From assembly GCF_000403395.2 (NCBI RefSeq), contig NZ_KE159674.1, forward strand, positions 174,702 through 238,701: DNA of 64,000 nucleotides, given 5' to 3'. Under the pieces are notes generated by a model. It did no database searches. It was given only the letters and a program-made list of their open reading frames with translations, and was not told where the DNA came from. This DNA comes from Anaerotruncus sp. G3(2012). Its GTDB lineage: Bacteria > Bacillota > Clostridia > Oscillospirales > Ruminococcaceae. Positions 41,972 to 51,322 of this stretch are shown in pieces; within the stretch, counting starts at the first letter, position 1; the number at the start of each line of letters is the position of its first letter. Made by a program: the position numbers and the translations under genes.

Positions 41972-42661
41972 ATGTTTCAATCGCTTAAAAAGGATATTGC
42001 CGCAGTCAAGGAGCGCGATCCAGCCGCCCGCAGCAGCCTGGAAACACTGCTGATTTCGAGCGGCCTGCATGCGATCATGCTGCATCGACCGGCGCACTGG
42101 CTTTATCAGCATGAATGCTATCTCTCCGCGCGGATGATTAGCCAGTTCGCCCGATTTCTGACTGGCATTGAGATCCATCCCGGCGCAAAGATAGGCAGAG
42201 GTGTGCTGATCGACCACGGTTCGGGCGTGGTGATCGGAGAGACTGCCGAGGTCGGTGATGGCTGTACAATCTATCAGGGGGTTACGCTCGGCGGAACCGG
42301 CAAGGAGAAGGGAAAACGGCATCCGACATTGGGAAAAAATGTTACCGTCGGCAGCGGTGCCAAAATCCTCGGACCGTTCAAGGTAGGTGACGGCGCAAAG
42401 GTCGCGTCCAACGCAGTGGTACTTGAGTCTCTCCCGCCACAGGCTACAGCGGTCGGCGTGCCTGCGCGGGTGGTGCGGATCGGTGGCCGCAGGCCGACCG
42501 GGCAGCTTGATCATGTGCATATCCCGGACCCGGTTGCGCAGGAAATCTGTAAGCTGAATATCCAGATCAGTCGGATGGAAAAGCGTCTGCGCGAGCTGGA
42601 AAAGACGCAGGAACCATCCGGATCGGGGCCTTTTTCCCAGTCTGCCCGCGAGCCGGCTTAG
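41972..42661 (+). CDS. cysE: Serine O-acetyltransferase
   Basis: 229 residues. CysE makes O-acetylserine, the substrate of CysK. The N-terminal helical part (AAVKERDPAARSSLETLL) is followed by the left-handed beta-helix with hexapeptide repeats and the signature GIEIHPGAKIGRGVLIDHGS (catalytic His), then GVTLGGTGKEKGKRHPTLG. A C-terminal helix of about 45 residues is longer than in short CysE forms. AGGAGGT lies before ATG 41972. It is the first gene after the cysteine T-box. Confidence 0.95.
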   Translation: MFQSLKKDIAAVKERDPAARSSLETLLISSGLHAIMLHRPAHWLYQHECYLSARMISQFARFLTGIEIHPGAKIGRGVLIDHGSGVVIGETAEVGDGCTIYQGVTLGGTGKEKGKRHPTLGKNVTVGSGAKILGPFKVGDGAKVASNAVVLESLPPQATAVGVPARVVRIGGRRPTGQLDHVHIPDPVAQEICKLNIQISRMEKRLRELEKTQEPSGSGPFSQSAREPA

Positions 42662-42783
42662 AGGCTGTTTGCTATTGAACTTACCGCATCCGAGGCTATT
42701 CTAAATCGGAGAATTTTTGCAGTCTTCTACAACCAATCCCGCACAAGCTGTAACCTATTTTACAAAATAAAGGAGCAATCTGC

Positions 42784-44178
42784 ATGAAAATTTACAACAC
42801 CCTCACCAGACAGAAAGAGGAGTTCGTCCCTATCGAGCCGGGCAAGGTCAAAATGTACGCCTGCGGCCCGACCGTCTATAACTTTATCCATATTGGCAAC
42901 GCCCGCCCGATTTGCGTGTTTGATACCCTGCGCCGGTACCTTGAATATCGCGGCTATGACGTGACTTTTGTCCAGAACTTCACCGACATCGACGACAAGC
43001 TCATCAACAAAGCCAACGAAGAAGGGATCACCGTTAAGGAGGTTGCGGAGCGGTATATTGGGGAATATCTGACCGACACGGAAGGGCTGGGGATCCGCCC
43101 CGCGAATATCCATCCCCGCGCGACCGAAAACATCGACACCATCATCGAGATGGTGCGCATCCTTGAGGAGAAGGGTTATGCCTATGCGCACGAGGGAAGC
43201 GTTTATTTCCGTTCCCGCCGGTTCTCCGGATATGGGAAGCTGTCCCACCAGCCGCTGGAAGAACTGGAATCGGGCGCGCGGATCGATGTCAGCGAAGCCA
43301 AGGAGGACCCGCTCGATTTTGTCCTTTGGAAAGCCGCAAAGCCGGGCGAGCCGAGCTGGGCCTCCCCGTGGGGGGAGGGTCGTCCGGGCTGGCATATCGA
43401 GTGCAGCGCCATGATCCGAAAACACCTCGGGGAGACCATCGACATCCACTGCGGCGGTCAGGACCTGATCTTCCCACATCATGAAAACGAGATTGCTCAA
43501 AGCGAGTGCTGCACCGGGGTTGAGTATGTCCATTACTGGATGCACAACGGCTATATCAATGTTGACAACCGGAAGATGAGCAAATCCCTCGGAAACTTTT
43601 TCACCACCCGGGAGGTTGCGAACAAATTCGGTTATGAGCCGATCAAATTCATGATGCTTCAGGCGCATTATCGCAGCCCGATCAACTATAGTCTGGAAGT
43701 GATCGAACAGTGTAAATCCGCGCTTGAGCGGCTGCACAACTGCCGGAACAATCTGGACTTTGCGCTGAAAAACGCGTTGGATGGGCCCACAGAAGGGGAG
43801 GGCGCCTTTCAGGAGCAGCTCGAACGCCGGATTGCCCAGTTTATTGAGGCGATGGACGACGACCTCAACACCGCCGACGGGATCGCTGCACTGTTCGAGA
43901 TGGCGCGGGACATCAATTCGTTCCTGACAGAACCGCGCTCCAAACAGGCGGTCTCCTGCGCGATTTCCAAATTTGACGAGCTGTGCGGGGTGCTTGGGCT
44001 GCTCTATCAACGCGGGTCGGACGATCTGGACAGTGAAGTAGAAGCCCTGATCGAGCAGCGGCAGGCGGCACGCAAGGCAAAGAATTTTGCAGAGGCCGAC
44101 CGCATCCGTGACCAGCTTAACGAGATGGGGATTCTTTTGAAAGATACTCCGCAGGGGGTACAGTGGTCACGCAGATAA
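42784..44178 (+). CDS. cysS: Cysteinyl-tRNA synthetase
   Basis: 464 residues, class I synthetase. The zinc ligand and HIGH-like motif are in MYACGPTVYNFIHIGNARP (Cys 27; HIGN), further zinc ligands appear as GWHIECSAM and GGQDLIFPHHENEIAQ, and the KMSKS loop is RKMSKSLGN. AAGGAG precedes ATG 42784 by 8 bases. It lies 122 bases after cysE on the same transcript, so the T-box probably controls both. The usual follower mrnC (mini-RNase III) is absent. Confidence 0.98.
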   Translation: MKIYNTLTRQKEEFVPIEPGKVKMYACGPTVYNFIHIGNARPICVFDTLRRYLEYRGYDVTFVQNFTDIDDKLINKANEEGITVKEVAERYIGEYLTDTEGLGIRPANIHPRATENIDTIIEMVRILEEKGYAYAHEGSVYFRSRRFSGYGKLSHQPLEELESGARIDVSEAKEDPLDFVLWKAAKPGEPSWASPWGEGRPGWHIECSAMIRKHLGETIDIHCGGQDLIFPHHENEIAQSECCTGVEYVHYWMHNGYINVDNRKMSKSLGNFFTTREVANKFGYEPIKFMMLQAHYRSPINYSLEVIEQCKSALERLHNCRNNLDFALKNALDGPTEGEGAFQEQLERRIAQFIEAMDDDLNTADGIAALFEMARDINSFLTEPRSKQAVSCAISKFDELCGVLGLLYQRGSDDLDSEVEALIEQRQAARKAKNFAEADRIRDQLNEMGILLKDTPQGVQWSRR

Positions 44179-44204
44179 GAAAAAGGAGCCTTGAAACGAA
44201 CAGG

Positions 44205-44232
44205 AGCCGCAGGGGAGTTATCCTCTGCGGCT
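44205..44232. terminator. Hairpin between convergent cysS and the AraC-type gene
   Basis: AGCCGCAG (44205-44212) pairs with CTGCGGCT (44225-44232), with four more inner pairs and a GTTA loop. No T-run follows on either strand, so termination is only possible. It overlaps the stop of the AraC gene. Confidence 0.4.
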
Positions 44233-45132
44233 GTTGGCTAGTCTGGCCCGGTTACGATATTCGGTCGGCGCAGAGCCTTTCAGCTCACGGAAGGTTCGGG
44301 CAAAATAGCTCATATCCTGAAATCCGCATTGTGTGGCGGTCTCCGCGATTTTCCAGTCGGTCGTTGCGAGCAGCTCGGCCGCTTTCTGGATGCGGAACTG
44401 TTTGAGATATTGGATTGGTGGGACACCAATGGTGTTACGGAAGCAACGCAGGCACTCACTCACGCTTACCCGGGCGCTGGCTGCGATTTGTGCTGTGTCC
44501 AGCTCTTCGGGATAATGTTCCTGTATAAACTGAAGCATAGTCTTGATTCGCTCGGCCTCCCGCAGGGACCGCTCGGAAGGAGGGACGGACACTGTCGGGC
44601 GGTTGCTGGAGAGCAGAAAAACCAGTTCAGACAGTGCGGTACGGACTGAGAACTCGTATCCGGACGGTTCCTCCATACAAAACTTCCATGCGTTTTCAAT
44701 AGAGATGACCCCGTTTCGATGCCACTGCGCAGAGCCGTCAAGCAGGACACTCTTGCAGGATAGATTTTCCAGCAAAGGCTGAAGATAGTCCTGCCAGAAG
44801 ACGCTGTCGATGCTGCCGCCGACCAGCCGGGGATGAAACACCACCGAATGCAGCAGACAACTGGCGTGCCCGGCATTCCACGCCGCGTGCAGCACCCCGG
44901 TATTGCAGAAAAAGCCTTCCCCCTGCCGGACTGTAAAACTCTCTGTACCCGCTGTCACAGCCGCCGTTCCCTCAACAACAATGAGCGCCTCCAGTTCATC
45001 GTGCCAATGCCATGGGAGCGATTCGGTTGTCAGGTCGTCATAATAGCAGGCTACCGGAAACAGAGCAGTCCCATGCAGTTTTAACTCTCTGCCCTGTGGG
45101 CTGGTTCTGATATTACATGCTGTCAATGCCAT
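44218..45132 (-). CDS. AraC-family transcriptional regulator
   Basis: 304 residues. The N-terminal cupin-like domain has WHWHDELEALIVVEGTAAVT (about 41-60) and GEGFFCNTGVLHA. The C-terminal double helix-turn-helix is SVSECLRCFRNTIGVPPIQY (about 230-249) and AETATQCGFQDMSYFARTFR (about 264-283). It is transcribed away from an MFS transporter gene 108 bases off, so it probably controls that gene. The effector is unknown. AGGAGG precedes ATG 45132. Confidence 0.92.
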   Translation of the reverse strand: MALTACNIRTSPQGRELKLHGTALFPVACYYDDLTTESLPWHWHDELEALIVVEGTAAVTAGTESFTVRQGEGFFCNTGVLHAAWNAGHASCLLHSVVFHPRLVGGSIDSVFWQDYLQPLLENLSCKSVLLDGSAQWHRNGVISIENAWKFCMEEPSGYEFSVRTALSELVFLLSSNRPTVSVPPSERSLREAERIKTMLQFIQEHYPEELDTAQIAASARVSVSECLRCFRNTIGVPPIQYLKQFRIQKAAELLATTDWKIAETATQCGFQDMSYFARTFRELKGSAPTEYRNRARLANSRRG

Positions 45133-45240
45133 GTGATCCTCCTGTTTGGCGGTTTTCTCCTATAAAACCGGCTGTTTTGTTCTATCTGTCCGCAAATTTT
45201 GCTGATATAATGATAGCAAACAGCGAGGAGGAATGCAAGT

Positions 45241-46410
45241 ATGATACATCTGCTTTTAGTGGTGATCTATCTGTCTTTTATCAGTCTTGGCCTGCCGGAT
45301 GCCCTGCTGGGTTCGGCATGGCCGTCGATGTATGCCGGCTTTGACGTGCCAATCTCTTATGCGGGTGTGATCTCAATGATTATTGCGCTTGGCACCGTTG
45401 TGTCCAGCCTGCAAAGCGACCGCCTTTCCCGCAGTCTTGGTACTGGAAAGGTCACAGCGTTCAGTGTGGCGCTCACTGCGGCTGCACTCTTCGGATTTTC
45501 GGTCAGCCGGTCGTTCTGGATGCTCTGCCTTTGGGCAATCCCCTATGGGGTCGGAGCGGGAAGTGTGGACGCTTCCCTCAACAACTATGTTGCCCTGCAC
45601 TATGCGAGCCGCCATATGAGCTGGCTGCACTGTATGTGGGGGATCGGGGCATCGATCGGGCCATATATCATGGGATACGCCCTGACTGGCGGGCAGGGCT
45701 GGCCTGCTGGATATCGAAGCATAGCAGTACTTCAGGTCGTTCTGACTGCGATTCTGCTGGTCAGCCTGCCGCTTTGGAAAGGGCAGAGGACCGATGCAGG
45801 CGCAGGGGAAGCCCCCGACAAGCCGCTCACCCTGCGGGAGATTTTCAGAATCCCTGGCGCGAAAGAGGTGATGATTGCTTTTTTCTGCTACAGCGCGGTA
45901 GAACAGACCACTTCACTCTGGGCGAGCAGTTATCTGGCATTGCATGCGGGATTTTCCACAGAACAGGCAGCGGGTTTTGCCAGCCTGTTCTTTATAGGGA
46001 TTACTGTTGGCCGGGCGTTCAGCGGCTTCCTGACAATCAGGATGGATGATCCGCAGATGATTCGTCTGGGACAGGGAGTGATCGCTGTCGGAATCATCGC
46101 TCTGTTGCTCCCGCTGGGGGAATTTTTCACCTTGGTAGGCCTGATTTTGATTGGCCTGGGCTGTGCACCGGTTTTTCCCTGTATCATCCATTCTACACCA
46201 GCTCATTTCGGAGCCGATCGTTCACAGGCGGTGATCGGCGTGCAAATGGCGAGCGCATATATCGGAACCTGCGTAATGCCGCCGCTTTTTGGACTGATTG
46301 CCAACCACATCAATGTGGCATGGTTTCCGGTTTATCTGATTCTTTCTCTGGCGGTGATGGTGTGGATGCATGAAATGCTGCTGAAAAAGAGCGGACAGAG
46401 GCTATCCTGA
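45241..46410 (+). CDS. Major facilitator superfamily transporter
   Basis: 389 residues with twelve membrane spans in two halves separated by a charged loop near residues 180-197 (GQRTDAGAGEAPDKP). The loop after helix 2 has DRLSRSLGTGKV, the MFS motif A type. It resembles the FucP/NarK-like sugar transporters of Firmicutes, but the substrate is not evident. GAGGAGG precedes ATG 45241, and a TATAAT at 45206-45211 may be its -10 box. It is divergent from the AraC regulator. Confidence 0.88.
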   Translation: MIHLLLVVIYLSFISLGLPDALLGSAWPSMYAGFDVPISYAGVISMIIALGTVVSSLQSDRLSRSLGTGKVTAFSVALTAAALFGFSVSRSFWMLCLWAIPYGVGAGSVDASLNNYVALHYASRHMSWLHCMWGIGASIGPYIMGYALTGGQGWPAGYRSIAVLQVVLTAILLVSLPLWKGQRTDAGAGEAPDKPLTLREIFRIPGAKEVMIAFFCYSAVEQTTSLWASSYLALHAGFSTEQAAGFASLFFIGITVGRAFSGFLTIRMDDPQMIRLGQGVIAVGIIALLLPLGEFFTLVGLILIGLGCAPVFPCIIHSTPAHFGADRSQAVIGVQMASAYIGTCVMPPLFGLIANHINVAWFPVYLILSLAVMVWMHEMLLKKSGQRLS

Positions 46411-46433
46411 CTGGAATATTCACAATTTGCCGC

Positions 46434-46462
46434 TTGATTGCCGGAAGGGAATGGAATATACT
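46434..46462 (+). promoter_or_regulatory. Promoter of the TraX-like gene
   Basis: TTGATT (46434-46439), 17-bp spacer, TATACT (46457-46462), 33 bases before the start codon. Confidence 0.75.
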
Positions 46463-46494
46463 AGACAGCAGTCAACTGCGAAAAGAGGGGAATT

Positions 46495-47283
46495 ATGGAG
46501 CAATATCAAACAGATGGACAGCGGGTCGGGCTGAACGCATGGCAGCTGAAACTGATCGCGATTGTGGCAATGGTGATCGACCATCTTGCTTTCTCGTTTG
46601 TTCCGGATGGGACGTTTCTGGCGGTTGCGATGCATTTCATCGGGCGGATCACCGGGCCAACCATGTTTTATTTTGCCGTTGAGGGATACCACCATACCCG
46701 TGATCTGAAACGATACATCCTGCGCCTGGTGATTTTCGCAGGAATCAGCTATTTTCCCTTTCTGCTTTTCCATGCAGGCGGCGATGTCGGGAGCCTCAAC
46801 CCCTTGCGGCTCAATGTTATTTATACCATCCTGTTGGGCGTCCTCGCGGTCACTGTACGCCATCATGTGAAGAATTCTGTGTTGAAATTACTGCTGATTC
46901 TGCTGCTGTTCACACTGGGGATGCTGGGGGATTGGGCGATCTATGGTATTATCATCATCCTTGTGTTCGATTTCTATCGAGGCGATTTCCGCAATCAGGC
47001 AGTTGGCTACGCGCTGATAACCCTCCTGGGCGTGGGTGTGCTCCGTATTTGGACAAGCCCATTCCAGTCACTGATCTATTTGGGGGAGTTCAGCCTGAAT
47101 TTGGAAACCTTTCTGTACTACCTTTCGGATAGCGGTATGTTCCTTGCGCTGTTTCTGCTCAGTCGCTATAACGGCGAGCGCGGCCCGTCGGGCGGATGGC
47201 GCAGATGGCTCTTTTATTGGTTCTATCCGGCGCATCTGCTGCTGATTGGCGGAATCCAGTTTCTGATGCTGCGGACGGGATGA
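46495..47283 (+). CDS. TraX-family membrane protein
   Basis: 262 residues with about eight membrane spans. The start LNAWQLKLIAIVAMVIDHLA and the segment HFIGRITGPTMFYFAVEGYH are typical of the TraX family (PF05857), related to membrane acyltransferases; in F plasmids TraX acetylates pilin. Chromosomal clostridial copies have no known role and none of the conjugation genes is present. The C-terminal FYWFYPAHLLLIGGI is also typical. It has its own promoter and is followed by a terminator. Confidence 0.85.
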   Translation: MEQYQTDGQRVGLNAWQLKLIAIVAMVIDHLAFSFVPDGTFLAVAMHFIGRITGPTMFYFAVEGYHHTRDLKRYILRLVIFAGISYFPFLLFHAGGDVGSLNPLRLNVIYTILLGVLAVTVRHHVKNSVLKLLLILLLFTLGMLGDWAIYGIIIILVFDFYRGDFRNQAVGYALITLLGVGVLRIWTSPFQSLIYLGEFSLNLETFLYYLSDSGMFLALFLLSRYNGERGPSGGWRRWLFYWFYPAHLLLIGGIQFLMLRTG

Positions 47284-47406
47284 GGGATTGTAAAAAGATC
47301 TGTAAACTTATCAGGACAGCCAGCAGAAAGAAGAATATTTTCGCTGTGATCCTGTGACGCGGGGTCTGTAAACCGATATTTTTTGCACACAACCAGAGCA
47401 GACACA

Positions 47407-47451
47407 ATTAAAAACAAACCGGCGAGCATTTTCCGCCGGTTTGTTTTTAAT
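47407..47451. terminator. Terminator after the TraX-like gene
   Basis: ATTAAAAACAAACCGGCG pairs with CGCCGGTTTGTTTTTAAT across a short loop, with a T-run in both directions. Confidence 0.88.
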
Positions 47452-47492
47452 ATGGCAGCATGATGGTCTTAAATGAAAGGAGGTGAAAAATT

Positions 47493-47861
47493 GTGCGAAT
47501 CGAGCGAAAAGAGCTTGGGGAAAGTGCAGTAGCCGTAATGGGGTCTGACAAGATTCTGCTGTCAGATGAACAATCGGCGGTTGACCTGATTATGTCGGTC
47601 CGGTATGAGACTGGATGCAGCCGGATCGCAGTTCCGAAACCGGCGGTCGAGGAGGATTTTTTCCGGTTAAGCAGTGGGATTGCAGGGGAAATCCTGCAAA
47701 AATTTATCAACTACCATGCGAAATTGGCGATCATCGGGGATTTTTCCGGGTACACCAGCAAGCCGCTCAAGGATTTCATCTATGAAAGCAACAACGGCAA
47801 AGATGTATTTTTTGTCGGGAGCGAGCAGGAGGCGGTAGAGCGTCTCACACAGGCAGGATAA
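47493..47861 (+). CDS. DUF4180-family protein
   Basis: 122 residues. The stretch EILQKFINYHAKLAIIGDFS and the following SKPLKDFIYESNNGKDVFFV (about residues 65-107) are the core of DUF4180, a cytoplasmic family of unknown function. The start is GTG 47493, 8 bases after AGGAGGTG. It lies between two terminators and is probably monocistronic. Confidence 0.87.
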   Translation: MRIERKELGESAVAVMGSDKILLSDEQSAVDLIMSVRYETGCSRIAVPKPAVEEDFFRLSSGIAGEILQKFINYHAKLAIIGDFSGYTSKPLKDFIYESNNGKDVFFVGSEQEAVERLTQAG

Positions 47862-47865
47862 CAGA

Positions 47866-47903
47866 GCCTCTCTACGGAATTTTTCGCAGAGGGGTCTTTT
47901 TTA
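47866..47903 (+). terminator. Terminator after the DUF4180 gene
   Basis: CCTCT and AGAGG form the centre of an imperfect hairpin followed by TCTTTTTT. Confidence 0.65.
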
Positions 47904-48099
47904 AGGTTCGGGGAAAAGGACCGGCTGATTTATAACTTTCAGAACCAGGCGGAGCAGGATAAGTGCCATTCCTAACATGCAGAAGAGATGCTTCTTTATG
48001 GAAAGTGTCCCTTCTGTATTTTTGATAGCAGGATTTTCGGTTCTAAAAAGCTGGACGTGCCAATAGACTGAGAACAGAGAAAAAAAGGACGTGATCGAA

Positions 48100-49041
48100 A
48101 TGAAACAGGACGAGCGTTTTGGACATGCGGCAGGGATGCTTGGAGAGCGGGTACGTCAGGTATTGGAACGGATTCCATCGGGGATCGGCGGGACGGTGAG
48201 TGAAATTCGCCTGCGGGTCGGCCAACCGCTGGGATTGACTGCATCAGCACACCCTCTGTTTGTGGACGAGCGGGGAGGGGTGTTTTCACAGCCTCCGGCG
48301 GATGGCTTTCGAATACGCAGGCAGGATCTTCAGGACTGCTTGGTTAGCCTGTGCGGCTGGGCGGTACATAGCCATCAGCGGGAGATGGCGTCTGGATATA
48401 TCTCGGTGAAGGGCGGGCATCGTGCGGGCGTTGCGGCAACTGCGGTGGTCGAGGAAGGAAAACTGACAGCGGTCCGGGATGTCACTTCCATCAACCTGAG
48501 GGTAGCGCGGGAAATCTTTGGTGCGGCCGATCCAATTATAAAAAAGGGACTTGCCGATCCATTTGGCGGGATTTTGCTGGTCGGGGCACCGGCCAGCGGT
48601 AAAACAACCTTACTGCGGGACCTCGCCCGGCAGCTTTCCGAAGGGGAAACTGGCAGATATGTCAAAGTCTGCGTGGTGGACGAAAGCGGTGAGATTGGCG
48701 GCGCATCGGGCGGGGAGGTTGGCAACCGGCTTGGACCCTGCTGTGACCTGCTTTCAGGCTATCCAAAGGCGGAAGGGATGCGGACAGCGATCCGGTATCT
48801 CTCTCCGCAAGTGATTATCTGCGATGAAGTATCTGCCGCAGATGAAGTGCTTGCGGTTGCGGAGGCGGTGAACAGCGGCGTATCAGTGGTGACTTCGATC
48901 CACGCGGGAAGTTTTGAGGAACTGTTTCGTAAGCCGAACTATCGGCGGCTTGCACACACAGGTGCGTTCCGGCAGGCGGTTCTGCTGGAAGGGGCGGACA
49001 AACCTTGTCATATTCGGGAAGTCAGGAGGATGGAAAGATGA
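48100..49041 (+). CDS. spoIIIAA: Stage III sporulation protein AA, secretion-type ATPase
   Basis: 313 residues. SpoIIIAA powers the A-Q feeding-tube complex between mother cell and forespore. Walker A is LLVGAPASGKTTLLRDLARQ (about 158-177), with VVDESGEIG and VIICDEVSAADE (Walker B) following. The N-terminal SEIRLRVGQPLGL stretch is typical. ATG 48100 is chosen (AAGGA upstream); GTG 48091 is the alternative. It is the first gene of the spoIIIAA-AH operon. I could not find a convincing sigma-E promoter by eye. Confidence 0.95.
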   Translation: MKQDERFGHAAGMLGERVRQVLERIPSGIGGTVSEIRLRVGQPLGLTASAHPLFVDERGGVFSQPPADGFRIRRQDLQDCLVSLCGWAVHSHQREMASGYISVKGGHRAGVAATAVVEEGKLTAVRDVTSINLRVAREIFGAADPIIKKGLADPFGGILLVGAPASGKTTLLRDLARQLSEGETGRYVKVCVVDESGEIGGASGGEVGNRLGPCCDLLSGYPKAEGMRTAIRYLSPQVIICDEVSAADEVLAVAEAVNSGVSVVTSIHAGSFEELFRKPNYRRLAHTGAFRQAVLLEGADKPCHIREVRRMER

Positions 49042-49556
49042 TGCAGACTCTGTTGAAAGCAGGCGGGATGGTTTTGATCCTGTTCTGCACCACATCGATC
49101 GGGATGGCGCTGGCGCGTGAACTTTCGCGCCGGGTGGAACAGCTGGAAACAGCGGTGACCATGCTGGATGCATTTGAAGGGGAGCTTTCCTATAGCCTCT
49201 CTCCGCCGGACGAGATTGCCGGACGGCTGGAACAGCGGGATTCCCTGTCAGATGCGGCATATCTGCCGCTCTGTTCCTCTCTTTGCAGGCAGGGCGTCCC
49301 ATTTCCGGAAGCTTGGAAACAGGCGGTGACACACCAACCGGGAAGTCTTTCCGGAGAGGACGCAGGCATCCTGGCGGAGCTTTCGGACACCCTTGGACAG
49401 TTTGATCTCGAAACCCAGCTCTCCCAGATTCGGAATATCCGGTCACGGCTCCAGCTCCAGCTGGACGGGGCACGCGTCCGCTGCCAGGGATATGCAAGGC
49501 TCTACCGAACGATGGGCCTGCTTTCCGGGGCATTCCTCGTGATCATTCTGATTTAG
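49038..49556 (+). CDS. spoIIIAB: Stage III sporulation protein AB
   Basis: 172 residues with an N-terminal and a C-terminal hydrophobic helix (MVLILFCTTSIGMALARELS; LSGAFLVIILI) around a helical domain (RRVEQLETAVTMLDAFEGEL), the layout of SpoIIIAB, related to type II secretion GspF. The sequence ELSYSLSPPDEIA is typical. It overlaps spoIIIAA by 4 bases; GGAGG lies 8 bases before ATG 49038. Confidence 0.92.
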   Translation: MMQTLLKAGGMVLILFCTTSIGMALARELSRRVEQLETAVTMLDAFEGELSYSLSPPDEIAGRLEQRDSLSDAAYLPLCSSLCRQGVPFPEAWKQAVTHQPGSLSGEDAGILAELSDTLGQFDLETQLSQIRNIRSRLQLQLDGARVRCQGYARLYRTMGLLSGAFLVIILI

Positions 49557-49569
49557 GGAGGCGGACAGG

Positions 49570-49767
49570 ATGGATGTAGATCTGATCTTTAAAATCGCAG
49601 CGATCGGGATTATTGTAGCGGTGCTCAACCAGGTGCTGATCCGGTCGGGACGGGAGGAGCAGGCGATGATGACCACGTTGGCGGGGCTGATCGTTGTACT
49701 GATGATGGTGATTGTGCAGATCAATACCCTGTTCGAGACGGTCAAAAACGTATTCGGGCTGTACTGA
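49570..49767 (+). CDS. spoIIIAC: Stage III sporulation protein AC
   Basis: 65 residues, two membrane helices (IFKIAAIGIIVAVLNQVLI; TTLAGLIVVLMMVIVQINTL), the length and pattern of SpoIIIAC. It is part of the membrane platform of the channel and overlaps spoIIIAD by one base. Confidence 0.93.
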   Translation: MDVDLIFKIAAIGIIVAVLNQVLIRSGREEQAMMTTLAGLIVVLMMVIVQINTLFETVKNVFGLY

Positions 49768-50153
49768 TGGATATGCTGAAAATCACCGGCTTGGCGGTTG
49801 TGGCGGTCTCACTGTCGGTGCTGCTGCGTCAAAAGAATCCGGAATATTCCCTGATGCTCTCACTTGCGTCGGGAATCCTCATCATCTCCATGCTGATCAG
49901 CTCCGCATCTCCGCTCTTTGAACGGATCGGGGGCCTGTTGGAAGCGAGCGGGGCGCAGGCAGAGTATGTGCAGATTCTGTTCAAGTCACTGGGGCTTTGC
50001 TTTGTGACCCAGATCGCCTGTGACGGATGCCGCGACCTGGGGGAAACGGCGATTGCATCGAAGGTGGAGACAGCGGGAAAGATATCGGTGCTGCTGGTCA
50101 GCCTGCCGCTGTTCGAACAGGTGCTCTCGATCGTCAATAGTCTGATCGGATAG
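49767..50153 (+). CDS. spoIIIAD: Stage III sporulation protein AD
   Basis: 128 residues and three to four membrane helices, with the conserved LLRQKNPEYSLMLSLASGIL and the C-terminal ISVLLVSLPLFEQVLSIVNS. It works with SpoIIIAC and AE in the mother-cell membrane. The start codon shares one base with the spoIIIAC stop (TGATG). Confidence 0.93.
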   Translation: MDMLKITGLAVVAVSLSVLLRQKNPEYSLMLSLASGILIISMLISSASPLFERIGGLLEASGAQAEYVQILFKSLGLCFVTQIACDGCRDLGETAIASKVETAGKISVLLVSLPLFEQVLSIVNSLIG

Positions 50154-50164
50154 GGAGGGGTAGA

Positions 50165-51316
50165 ATGAAACGCACGTTTTTTTGTCTGCTGCTCTCGATG
50201 GTTCTGGTCTGCTTTTGTGGGATTACACTTTCCGCACAGCAAGCCCCCGAACAGGAGGATGAGGTTTACCGGCAGCAAATGGAAGCATCGGGTGCGGATG
50301 AGCTGCTGGACCATGCACCGGAACAGGCGAAGAGCCTGCTGGAAAGGGTAGGGATCGAGGCAGTGGATTATAGAAAGCTGCTTACGCTCTCGCCATCCGA
50401 TTTTTTCAAGGAGATATGGGGGGCTGTGCGGGAGCGGGTACGGATGCCGCTGACCGTCTTTGGCTCGGTGCTGGGAATCATCCTGCTCTGCTCTCTGCTC
50501 GACTGCCTCAGAATTTCCCTGTGGGATGGAACGCTGAACACGGTGTTTACGGCAGTTTCGGTGGTCTGCATTGCGGCGGCGATTGCATCCCCGATCATCG
50601 ACTGCATCACAACGACCGCTCGTGCGATCGAGGACTGTTCGACCTTCCTTCTATCGTTTATCCCAGTGTTTTCCTCGGTCGTGACGGTGAGCGGACAGCC
50701 GGTGACTGCGACCACCTATACGGCATTCCTTTTTATGGCCTGCCAGATTGTTTCACAGATCGTTTCCGGAACGTTGGTTCCGCTCATGGGAATCTATTTG
50801 GCGTTTTGCATCACCGGGAGCCTTGCGCCGGGGTTGGACGTTGCTGCGGTTTCCCGCGTCATCAAATCAACCGTGAGCTGGGCGTTGGGGCTTCTGCTGA
50901 CCCTGTTCGTTGGGCTGCTTTCACTCCAGACAATGGTTGCATCCGGGAGCGATACGGTGGTTTCCAAGACGGCCAAGTTCCTGATCGGAAGTTTCGTTCC
51001 AGTGATTGGAGGCGCACTTTCGGATGCGTTCGCAATGACACAGGGGTATATGCGTCTGCTGCGGACGACGGTAGGGGCCTTTGGAATCCTGATCGCCCTG
51101 CTGACTTTCCTGCCGGTTTTTCTACAGACAACGGCCTGGTATCTGGCGGTCAACCTGACATCCGCGGTCAGTGAGATGCTGGGGATTAAGCCGATTGCGG
51201 AAATTCTGAAAAGCTCTTCCGCAACACTGGGCGTACTGGTTGCGGTGATCCTCTGTTTTGCGCTTCTGGTGATTATCTCAACCTCGCTGGTTCTAATGAC
51301 GTCGATGGGGGTATAA
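50165..51316 (+). CDS. spoIIIAE: Stage III sporulation protein AE
   Basis: 383 residues. A signal peptide (MKRTFFCLLLSMVLVCFCGI) and a short outer part precede seven or so membrane helices. Conserved stretches are FLLSFIPVFSSVVTVSGQPV and TVVSKTAKFLIGSFVPVIGG, typical of SpoIIIAE. It is the largest membrane part of the SpoIIIA complex. GGAGGGG precedes ATG 50165. Confidence 0.94.
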   Translation: MKRTFFCLLLSMVLVCFCGITLSAQQAPEQEDEVYRQQMEASGADELLDHAPEQAKSLLERVGIEAVDYRKLLTLSPSDFFKEIWGAVRERVRMPLTVFGSVLGIILLCSLLDCLRISLWDGTLNTVFTAVSVVCIAAAIASPIIDCITTTARAIEDCSTFLLSFIPVFSSVVTVSGQPVTATTYTAFLFMACQIVSQIVSGTLVPLMGIYLAFCITGSLAPGLDVAAVSRVIKSTVSWALGLLLTLFVGLLSLQTMVASGSDTVVSKTAKFLIGSFVPVIGGALSDAFAMTQGYMRLLRTTVGAFGILIALLTFLPVFLQTTAWYLAVNLTSAVSEMLGIKPIAEILKSSSATLGVLVAVILCFALLVIISTSLVLMTSMGV

Positions 51317-51322
51317 ACTGAT

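Noticed and set aside
46495-47283. Trace of a conjugative element because of the TraX-like gene
   Set aside because: No relaxase, type IV secretion, integrase or attachment-site repeats are in the window; chromosomal TraX-family genes are common in Clostridia.
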